Of a stretch of DNA of 6,618 bases, positions 1 to 5,093 are shown in pieces. Numbering within the stretch: position 1 is the first letter of the stretch; each line of letters begins with the position of its first letter. The stretch comes from an archaeon (GTDB lineage Archaea > EX4484-52 > B79-G9). The translations under genes and the position numbers were made by a program. The stretch lies in assembly GCA_030630425.1 (NCBI GenBank), contig DAOVNB010000034.1, forward strand, positions 1-6,618. Direction: 5' to 3'. Under the pieces are notes generated by a model. It was given only the letters and a program-made list of their open reading frames with translations, had not been told where the DNA came from and searched no databases.

Positions 1-29
1 AAGACCTTGGCTTAAACTAAGAATTAAAA

Positions 30-1001
30 TCATGCAACTTTTTGAGCAAGCAATTTTTGAATTGCGGGGTCGCTGCCTGTTGGCAGACCCTCTCTTGCTC
101 CGGCATGTCGGATAACCCGGCTTGCGACATAGTTCCCGAGTTTTCCGCAAGTCTCAAGGTCTTTTTCATTGAGAATGCCATATAGGACTCCTGATTCAAA
201 GGAGTCTCCGGCGCCTGTTGTGTCTAAACAAATGCTTTTTGTTTCATATGTAGGAATCAGCATTCCTTCATTTTTTGTATTTAAGAAGCAGCCATCTTTA
301 CCTAAAGTAACTGCGATAATGTCTAAATTGCTGTAATTTTCCAGGAGGTGTGATGCTGCTATTTTGAAAGTACCCATTCCGGTGAGATTTTTTATTTCTT
401 TTTCATTTAAGAACAAGATTTCGGTATTATCCATAATATCTTCGATTATATCTCTTTTTTCCTGAAGTATCCTTCCTTTGGTGTAGAGTGTTCCGGGTGA
501 GAATGCATGCCTTTCAGCTATTTTTGCAAGCTCAAGCTGTGTTTCAAGAGATTTGTATGAGTTTTTGCAAGCGAATGTTGCGGTGCACAAATAATCTGCA
601 CTTTTGACATTATCTAATATTTCTTTACTAATATCATTTATTGAAATCTCATCATTTACTTCGGGAAATACATATATGGCTCGTTCCCCTTTAGGGTCTA
701 CAAGCACAAGACAAGTGCCTGATTTACCATCTTTTTCTAAAACTAAAGGGGTTGTATTTTCTTTTTCGAGGTCATTAACAAGATATCGCCCTATATCATC
801 AGTTCCAACAGCGCCAATGAATGCCGTTTTTACTCCCAGTTTTGAAAGCCCTGCAACTGTGTTTGCGGCTGAGCCTCCTGAATCTCCCGGCAGGATGCTG
901 CCTGATGTTTCCCCACCCGGAAGCACAATCTCATCAACCTGTCTTATATCATCCCAGTTACGTGCCCCAAAACCAACAACCTTGTATTCTTCTTCAGTCA
1001 T
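30..1001 (-). CDS. PfkB-family carbohydrate/nucleoside kinase
   Basis: This is a cytoplasmic sugar or nucleoside kinase of the ribokinase/PfkB family, which transfers the ATP gamma-phosphate to a hydroxyl of the substrate. Both family signatures are visible. Numbered from the ATG start, the N-terminal GGSAANT glycine motif is at about residues 42-48, followed by a FIGAVGTDDIG segment. The C-terminal DTTGAGDSF motif is at 260-268, holding the anion hole and the catalytic Asp (D266). A middle ILFLNEKEI..LTG segment is also typical. The 323-residue length is normal, so the gene looks complete. The exact substrate (ribose, adenosine or another nucleoside, fructose) cannot be read from sequence; the GGSAANT form is common in nucleoside/adenosine-kinase-like members. 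I prefer the ATG at 999-1001 because the first beta strand (YKVVGFG) follows it directly; an in-frame TTG at 1011-1013 would add four residues. The gene stands alone and diverges from the membrane protein gene to its right. Confidence 0.93.
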   Translation of the reverse strand: MTEEEYKVVGFGARNWDDIRQVDEIVLPGGETSGSILPGDSGGSAANTVAGLSKLGVKTAFIGAVGTDDIGRYLVNDLEKENTTPLVLEKDGKSGTCLVLVDPKGERAIYVFPEVNDEISINDISKEILDNVKSADYLCTATFACKNSYKSLETQLELAKIAERHAFSPGTLYTKGRILQEKRDIIEDIMDNTEILFLNEKEIKNLTGMGTFKIAASHLLENYSNLDIIAVTLGKDGCFLNTKNEGMLIPTYETKSICLDTTGAGDSFESGVLYGILNEKDLETCGKLGNYVASRVIRHAGAREGLPTGSDPAIQKLLAQKVA

Positions 1002-1046
1002 ATAATCAACCAATAATTATGTTACGGCATAATGCTTAAAGAATCG

Positions 1047-1056
1047 TTTTAAATAT
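1047..1056 (-). promoter_or_regulatory. Candidate TATA box for the PfkB kinase gene
   Basis: On the minus strand this reads ATATTTAAAA. Archaeal transcription usually starts about 26 nt downstream of the box centre, which would be near position 1025. That gives a short leader of roughly 24 nt to the ATG at 1001, or 12 nt to the TTG at 1013. No convincing Shine-Dalgarno site precedes either start. A small inverted repeat, GCATAATGC at 1027-1035, lies next to the predicted start site. This is pattern-based inference only. Confidence 0.4.
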
Positions 1057-1185
1057 GTCGCCTGTTTTTGCGTGTTTTTTCCCTGTGGCGAATCAAGCGA
1101 TTAAAGTTATTCTTTTTAATATTTGTGCATCATCATGTAATTAACAGAATATGTGGATGTTTAGTAGAAAGTATGGTATCTTGTT

Positions 1186-1995
1186 GTGGCTGTTTTTATG
1201 TTTTTGAAACTTGTAAGGGTTATTTTGAAGTGTATTGGGCAGGATACGAAACATAATTCCGGTATAAATCCCGGACAATCGGCCATTCGCCATAAAACAC
1301 ATACATCCCAGCCAATGCCTGTAAAACACCGGCGTGCTGTAACTCACAGAAAAAAATCAAATAATGCGTCCGGGTTAACTTTTATTTTAAATGCATTTAG
1401 ATATATGAACAGGCGAACAAGAGAAGTAAATCGTATCGGCAGCACAACTACAACAGGACCAAAGCATTTTTTATACCATGTAAAAGATTATCTTTCAAAA
1501 CCTGCGATGCTTGCGGTTTTAGGTTTGGTTTCTTTAGGTTATCTTTTTTCACCAAAAGCAGTCATCCTTCTTCCAACACTTGTTGTTGTGGGTGCGCTGG
1601 CGCTTGTTATTCAGTCGTTTTTGCCCGTATACATTGGTCTTGATTTTTCTTTAATGGGTGCGGTTCTTGGAACTATTCTTTTTGGCCCTATTGTTGGGGT
1701 TCTTGTTGTTTTGTGCACATATATTCTTGCGGTTCAATTGCCTACAGGACAGCAGGATGCGCTTGAATACGAGAGAATATTTCTTTTTTCATTGCTTGCG
1801 CTTATAATTCCTTATATCCCCACAACAAATATTATGCTGAAAGCTGTAATCGCTACATATATCGGCGAATTTTTTGAGATGATTTGGCATAGGTATGGGG
1901 AGAATTATCCATGGATAATGGCGTTTTTAAAAGTCTTTCCAAGGTCGTTGATATACATTTACATATTCCATAATATTTTGGGGTATCTGGTTTAA
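1186..1995 (+). CDS. Membrane protein of unknown function with basic N-terminal region
   Basis: I do not recognise a named family. Residues 1-105 are hydrophilic apart from a short hydrophobic start. They are rich in Lys, Arg, His, Ser and Thr (a basic HRKK stretch near 54-57, a TTTT run at 87-90) and probably cytoplasmic. Residues 106-269 are strongly hydrophobic and could form about five or six membrane spans (roughly 107-121, 125-149, 153-183, 199-225, 248-268). They include a Gly-rich GTILFGPIVGVLV segment at 162-174. The compact Gly-rich bundle recalls ECF-transporter S-components and related small Gx-type transporters, but that resemblance is only a guess. The start is uncertain. GTG 1186 gives 269 residues, ATG 1198 gives 265 and ATG 1315 gives 226. 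A TATA-like GTATAAATC at 1262-1270 could serve the last of these, in which case the first 43 residues would not be translated. It is monocistronic and diverges from the kinase gene. Confidence 0.7.
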   Translation: MAVFMFLKLVRVILKCIGQDTKHNSGINPGQSAIRHKTHTSQPMPVKHRRAVTHRKKSNNASGLTFILNAFRYMNRRTREVNRIGSTTTTGPKHFLYHVKDYLSKPAMLAVLGLVSLGYLFSPKAVILLPTLVVVGALALVIQSFLPVYIGLDFSLMGAVLGTILFGPIVGVLVVLCTYILAVQLPTGQQDALEYERIFLFSLLALIIPYIPTTNIMLKAVIATYIGEFFEMIWHRYGENYPWIMAFLKVFPRSLIYIYIFHNILGYLV

Positions 1996-2019
1996 AGTTT
2001 TGTTTGTGCGCTTATAAAA

Positions 2020-2037
2020 CGAAAAGTATTTAAATAT
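2020..2037 (+). promoter_or_regulatory. BRE + TATA promoter of the small-protein operon
   Basis: A purine-rich BRE-like CGAAAAG (2020-2026) lies directly against a TATA-like TATTTAAATAT (2027-2037), the best archaeal promoter match in the window. With the box centred near 2032, transcription is expected to start near 2058, about 40 nt upstream of the ATG at 2098. The 16-bp palindrome at 2041-2056 fills the space between the TATA box and the expected start site. Confidence 0.6.
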
Positions 2038-2040
2038 CAA

Positions 2041-2065
2041 TTACTAATATTAGTAACAGTAGTAA
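2041..2065 (+). promoter_or_regulatory. Palindromic operator candidate with extra half-site
   Basis: Positions 2041-2056 read TTACTAATATTAGTAA, a perfect 16-bp palindrome. The half-site TAGTAA recurs at 2060-2065, nine bases after the right-hand half-site (2051-2056), so there are three copies: one inverted and two direct. It sits between the TATA box and the predicted start site, where a bound repressor would block the polymerase or TFB. The gene just downstream encodes a ribbon-helix-helix-like protein, a class of dimeric repressors that often bind such palindromes in their own promoter. Autorepression is therefore a reasonable inference. Confidence 0.6.
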
Positions 2066-2097
2066 ATTTGTTTAACTTGCTTTTTTTGTTGACGCAC

Positions 2098-2262
2098 ATG
2101 AAAGACTCTTACAAGACACTTAAGATTAAAGAAGAAGTGCATGCACGGCTTTTAAGCTATGTGTCTTTTCGCCAGATGAAAAACGGCGGCAAAAGAGTTA
2201 CTTTGTGCGATGCTATAACAGAGCTTTTGGATACAGCGGAAAACAAGAACAGAAGAGGTTAA
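2098..2262 (+). CDS. Small ribbon-helix-helix-like DNA-binding protein (VapB/CopG-type antitoxin or regulator)
   Basis: This 54-residue protein has the layout of a ribbon-helix-helix protein. A short beta strand with alternating residues (YKTLKI, 5-10) is followed by a helix beginning EEVHARLL (12-19), then a turn (NGGKR) and a second helix (TLCDAITELLD, 35-45). The xxIKEEVHxRL start is typical of archaeal VapB/CopG-like proteins such as those related to DUF217. Such proteins bind DNA as dimers and usually repress their own operon. A longer reading from TTG 2068 would add a hydrophobic leader (FNLLFLLTH) unlike the family, so ATG 2098 is preferred. No Shine-Dalgarno site is evident. The gene lies behind a strong promoter and a perfect palindrome, and 52 bp ahead of another small gene on the same strand. 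A T-run at 2264-2269 just after the stop could act as a weak terminator. No obvious PIN-domain toxin is adjacent. Confidence 0.65.
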   Translation: MKDSYKTLKIKEEVHARLLSYVSFRQMKNGGKRVTLCDAITELLDTAENKNRRG

Positions 2263-2302
2263 CTTTTTTCTTGTGTCCTTAAAGATGCATACACACTTAT
2301 TC

Positions 2303-2310
2303 AAGGTGAT
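2303..2310 (+). promoter_or_regulatory. Strong Shine-Dalgarno site deciding the start of the 50-residue gene
   Basis: AAGGTGAT contains GGTGAT, which is complementary to the conserved archaeal 16S 3' end (AUCACC). It ends four bases before the ATG at 2315. This selects ATG 2315 over earlier in-frame starts at 2273 and 2285. It is the clearest ribosome binding site in the window, and it belongs to an apparently operon-internal gene, as expected in archaea where first genes are often leaderless. Confidence 0.75.
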
Positions 2311-2314
2311 AAAA

Positions 2315-2467
2315 ATGAACAATACAGAAAAACAGAAACAGATAAAGTACTGGCTTAAAAACAGGGAACATGCCTATATTGAAGGAAAGGCAAAAGAAAT
2401 CCGCAGAATCAACAAGATTCTGTCATTCTACGGCTATGATGTGCGAACGAGTGCGTCTGCTGCCTGA
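2315..2467 (+). CDS. Small charged hypothetical protein (50 aa)
   Basis: No family is recognised. The product is 50 residues, highly charged and net basic. It is probably two helices: EKQKQIKYWLKNREHAYIEG (5-24) and KEIRRINKILSFYGY (27-41), ending in a small Ser/Ala-rich tail (TSASAA). There is no signal peptide or membrane segment. The aromatic and Ile/Leu spacing suggests an amphipathic helical hairpin, which could pack against a partner protein or a nucleic acid. The well-placed Shine-Dalgarno site makes translation likely. It follows the ribbon-helix-helix gene by 52 bp on the same strand and is probably co-transcribed. Its stop codon is only 11 bp from the convergent permease gene. A role as partner of the upstream regulator is inference from position only. 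Confidence 0.65.
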   Translation: MNNTEKQKQIKYWLKNREHAYIEGKAKEIRRINKILSFYGYDVRTSASAA

Positions 2468-2478
2468 TTTAGATAGTG

Positions 2479-3351
2479 TTAGATATAAAGCAGGTATATT
2501 CCTACAAGTATGAGCAGGGTGCCTGCAATTCTTTCTTTTCCGTGCTTTTCATTTAAAAGCCGTTTTCCCATTATTGCTGCAAATAGCGGCAGCGTTCCTG
2601 CAATAGGTAGGACTTTTGTTGCGTTTTCAAGGGAAAGCGCGAAGAAAAGCGATATGCTGCCTACAACTGCGAAGGCGGATGCCATGATGATAAGGATGCG
2701 TGTTTTTCTTTCGGAGAGTATTGTTTTTCCTGTGTCTTTCAAATTTTTCCTGTTGAAAACAAGATTTGTTGCGGTAAAGTAAGATGCGACAAGAAGATAC
2801 ATGAAAAACGAAAGCATTAGCGGGTGCACATCAAGGACAGACACTTTTGCTGTAATGCCGTAAAAGGAGAGAAAAACAGCTGAGATGCCGATAAGCAGTA
2901 TTCCTGTTGATTTTTTCGGGATTGTGATTTTGCCGTCAGTCCACACTATGTATCCGCCTGTGGCTATAGCAATGACGCCTAAAATGTTTATTGTTGTTAT
3001 GCTTTCGCCAAGCAGAAGAAAGGCAAGAGAAAACGAGAGGATTGTCACAATTGCATCCCTGTAAGGCACGAGTTTTGAGACATCGTCTGTTTTTAATGCG
3101 TAAAAATACGCGAGTCCTGCAAGAAAGTAAAATGTTGATAAAAGTGCGACAACCGCGTTTATTTCACTTAACGAGGGCCTTAAAAAAACAATGAGTATGG
3201 AAAATGAGATAATTACGTTTACAGCAAACCTTATGGCGGATAATGCAAGCGGGTCTATGTTTTTGTGCGAGAGGATTTTCTTGTCAATGACCGACACTGC
3301 GGCGTGGGCGAATGCGTAGAATAGGGCAAGAGCAAGCCATAGGTATTCCAT
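2479..3351 (-). CDS. EamA/DMT-superfamily permease
   Basis: This is a 290-residue integral membrane protein of the drug/metabolite transporter (EamA, formerly DUF6) type, built from two homologous five-helix halves. About ten hydrophobic spans can be marked: near 2-22, 32-54, 63-85, 91-113, 117-136, 148-170, 176-198, 219-240, 247-263 and 270-290. Each half ends in the typical EamA pattern: YFYALKTDDVSKLVPYRDA with LLLGESIT in the first, FFALSLENATKVLPIAGT with GKRLLNEK in the second. The family exports or exchanges amino acids, nucleosides and other small metabolites; the substrate here is not predictable. It starts 24 bp after the pcm stop on the same strand, so the two are probably co-transcribed. 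Unusually for an internal gene, the bases before its ATG are C- and A-rich on the coding strand with no Shine-Dalgarno site. It converges closely with the small-protein gene. Confidence 0.93.
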   Translation of the reverse strand: MEYLWLALALFYAFAHAAVSVIDKKILSHKNIDPLALSAIRFAVNVIISFSILIVFLRPSLSEINAVVALLSTFYFLAGLAYFYALKTDDVSKLVPYRDAIVTILSFSLAFLLLGESITTINILGVIAIATGGYIVWTDGKITIPKKSTGILLIGISAVFLSFYGITAKVSVLDVHPLMLSFFMYLLVASYFTATNLVFNRKNLKDTGKTILSERKTRILIIMASAFAVVGSISLFFALSLENATKVLPIAGTLPLFAAIMGKRLLNEKHGKERIAGTLLILVGIYLLYI

Positions 3352-3375
3352 GGGTTTATTATTGGGGGTTTGGAG

Positions 3376-4014
3376 TTAATAATATTTCCCAACCAATGGC
3401 ACAAAAGCGCATGTGGTTATTGATTCTTCTATGAATTTGTTTTTCTTTTTTCGGATTTTAAGAAGCATCTGAATGTATCCTGAGCCAACAGGAATCACAA
3501 GAAGGCCTCCATCTTTTAGCTGGCTTTTAAGTTCTTTTGGCACTTCTTTTGCGGCGGCAGTAACTATTATCCGGTCATACGGTGCTTCTTTTTTGTAGCC
3601 AATCGAGCCGTTGCCTAAAATCACATCAACATTTTTGCAGTTAAGTTTTGCAAGTGTTTTTTTTGCGGCAGCTGCAAGACTTTCAATTATTTCACGTGTG
3701 TATACTTTTTCTGCAAGAAGGGATAATACTGCTGCCTGATAGCCGGATCCGGTTCCTATTTCTAAGACTTTTTCATTTCCTTTAAGCTCAAGGCATTCTG
3801 TCATTAAGGCAACCATATATGGCTGCGAGATAGTTTGTCCTTCCGCTATTGGAAGCGGGTAGTCGTCATAGGCGTATATTCTCATATTTTCCGGCACAAA
3901 TTCGTGGCGCGGTACATCTTGCATAGCCCAAATTACGCGGGAGTCTTTTATGCCGCGCGTCATTATCTGTGTTTCAACCATGTTTTTGCGCGCGTTTTTG
4001 TAAATATCTTTCAT
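3376..4014 (-). CDS. pcm: Protein-L-isoaspartate O-methyltransferase
   Basis: This cytosolic repair enzyme transfers a methyl group from S-adenosylmethionine to isoaspartyl residues formed by ageing of Asn and Asp, letting them revert to normal aspartate. The 212-residue length matches the family. Visible hallmarks are MVETQI..RGI near 12-22, the PRHEFVP segment (35-41) and the substrate-loop motif EGQTISQPYMVA (58-69). The SAM-binding motif I, VLEIGTGSGYQAAVL, is at 83-97, followed by VYTREI with the ribose-contacting acidic residue (E108), APYDRIIVTAAA (144-155) and the C-terminal FVPLVGKYY. One small deviation is GNGS at 134-137, where the family usually has GDGS. It is the first gene of a two-gene unit with the permease and diverges from the MPN-domain gene. 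A TATA-like box about 24 nt before the ATG, with no Shine-Dalgarno site, suggests a leaderless mRNA. Confidence 0.97.
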   Translation of the reverse strand: MKDIYKNARKNMVETQIMTRGIKDSRVIWAMQDVPRHEFVPENMRIYAYDDYPLPIAEGQTISQPYMVALMTECLELKGNEKVLEIGTGSGYQAAVLSLLAEKVYTREIIESLAAAAKKTLAKLNCKNVDVILGNGSIGYKKEAPYDRIIVTAAAKEVPKELKSQLKDGGLLVIPVGSGYIQMLLKIRKKKNKFIEESITTCAFVPLVGKYY

Positions 4015-4033
4015 AGGGTATATTTGTTTTTGG

Positions 4034-4043
4034 ATTTAAAAAA
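4034..4043 (-). promoter_or_regulatory. TATA box of pcm (leaderless promoter)
   Basis: The minus strand reads TTTTTTAAAT, centred about 24 nt before the pcm ATG. Archaeal transcription normally starts about 25-27 nt downstream of the box centre, so the mRNA would begin at or within a base or two of the start codon. No Shine-Dalgarno sequence is present, which agrees with leaderless translation. Confidence 0.55.
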
Positions 4044-4073
4044 TCATGCATAAATGTGAGAGTTAAAACTATG

Positions 4074-4082
4074 TTTTTAAAG
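4074..4082 (+). promoter_or_regulatory. TATA box of the MPN-domain gene (leaderless promoter)
   Basis: TTTTTAAAG is centred about 26 nt before the ATG at 4104, so the expected transcription start falls on the start codon. No Shine-Dalgarno sequence lies in between. Together with the pcm box it forms a compact divergent promoter within 89 bp (4015-4103). Confidence 0.55.
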
Positions 4083-4103
4083 GTTATTGTTTAACTACTC
4101 TTT

Positions 4104-5093
4104 ATGAGTTACACAGAACAAGAATTTGGTGCTGCAAGAGCTTTGTTTGAAAAAGAAATTGAGCGTTGGGCGATGCCCTTTAACTGTTCTTATTGCAGCT
4201 ATCCGGGAATGCTTGGTTATAGAACCCAAGGAGATTCTGCATTTATGCATCCGGATTGTTTTCAGTTACATCGTTTTGAAATTTCACAAAAAACACCACT
4301 GGAATTGCTTATGGATATTGAAGAAAAAGAAACACCGCGTGTTTATTTTGACAAAAAGGCTTTACATCAATTAATTGATTCAGCAGTTGAAAAATTTCCA
4401 TTACAGCATAACTATTTTTTAATAGGCGATACTATGGATGGTTCTGTTGAGATTAAGGATTACATACCCGTTCCTTATTTTGTTTATCCTCGTGAACCGG
4501 GAACATTTGGTAGCTGGTCTGTTAGAGATCCTTCTGATGGAGAATTGGAACAATTAAACAAAGTCAATGTTGTTGGTTATTTACATTCTCATAACGCAAA
4601 GCTAATAGGCCATTCTGATTTGCTTTATGAATCTTACTATTCTTTGATGTTGGATGATGATGAAAAAAATATGTTCAATGTCCATGTTCAGCTAGATAGT
4701 TTCCATCCGGTTTTAAAAGAATTAACACTTCTTAATCATGAACAATTTGACGGAAAAAAGCCACTTACGGGATGGAAGGGATTGAGGTGGGTGCCTACAT
4801 CGCAACTTGAAAAATACTTACAGGATGATAAAGGCGATTATTTTAATTTATTACAAGATGCAAAAGGAAAGGCATTAGAAAAAATAAAATCCGAACCACA
4901 AAATTATGTGGGCACATATTCAACAATTTTAGATGTGGTTGGTGGTGAACGGGATATAGCGCTTTTTGAAGGACTAGAGCAATGGATGGGTACTGGAAAC
5001 TTAAGTGTTGATGCTTTTTCTGATCTTGAACTCATAAAGAGAATTCGCGGAAAAATAAAGCAATTGCCTTTCGAAGTTCGACAGATTGCCTAA
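4104..5093 (+). CDS. MPN/JAB-domain protein with N-terminal zinc-type motif and altered JAMM residues
   Basis: This 329-residue cytoplasmic protein has three parts. Residues 28-52 carry C28xxC31, 17 residues, then H49xxC52, a likely treble-clef or zinc-knuckle site. Residues 79 to about 200 read as an MPN (JAB1/Mov34/PAD-1) domain: helix FDKKALHQLIDSAVEK, strands NYFLIG and VEIKDYIPVP, then VVGYLHSH (156-163). MPN domains with a full JAMM motif are zinc isopeptidases or peptidases that cleave ubiquitin-like or other tags. HxH (161, 163) is kept, but the catalytic Glu that normally lies seven residues before the LIG glycine is Gln (Q101). The usual HxH-x7-Sxx-D also becomes HSH-x7-S-D, so the Asp (D172) is two residues early. 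Residues 200-329 are mixed or helical and unrecognised. The start is supported by the TATA box 26 nt upstream. The gene looks more AT-rich than its neighbours and is convergent with dnaJ, overlapping by 4 bp. It may be a pseudo-enzyme or a divergent active form. Confidence 0.78.
   Translation: MSYTEQEFGAARALFEKEIERWAMPFNCSYCSYPGMLGYRTQGDSAFMHPDCFQLHRFEISQKTPLELLMDIEEKETPRVYFDKKALHQLIDSAVEKFPLQHNYFLIGDTMDGSVEIKDYIPVPYFVYPREPGTFGSWSVRDPSDGELEQLNKVNVVGYLHSHNAKLIGHSDLLYESYYSLMLDDDEKNMFNVHVQLDSFHPVLKELTLLNHEQFDGKKPLTGWKGLRWVPTSQLEKYLQDDKGDYFNLLQDAKGKALEKIKSEPQNYVGTYSTILDVVGGERDIALFEGLEQWMGTGNLSVDAFSDLELIKRIRGKIKQLPFEVRQIA

Noticed and set aside
1027..1035. Small inverted repeat GCATAATGC near the kinase promoter
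   Set aside because: Four-base arms are too short to claim an operator without conservation data.
604..1039. Open frames on the plus strand opposite the PfkB kinase, and similar frames opposite the permease and dnaJ
   Set aside because: They mirror conserved genes on the other strand, and show no family motifs or plausible start signals.
1058..1091. TCGCC (1058-1062) and GGCGA (1087-1091) as a hairpin
   Set aside because: Only five pairs around a 24-nt T-rich loop; likely chance.
1014..1185. Possible C/D-box sRNA in the kinase-membrane protein spacer: ATGATGA on the minus strand at 1130-1136
   Set aside because: No CUGA D or D' box at a suitable distance downstream on that strand, and no terminal stem. 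No tRNA or other RNA gene was seen in this spacer.
2068..2097. TTG start giving a longer N-terminus for the ribbon-helix-helix-like protein
   Set aside because: It adds a hydrophobic FNLLFLLTH leader unlike the family; ATG 2098 puts the beta strand at the expected N-terminal position.
5071..5081. TCGAAGTTCGA palindrome at the end of the MPN gene, downstream of dnaJ
   Set aside because: Lies in coding sequence, has only 5-bp arms and a 1-base centre, so is not a credible terminator.
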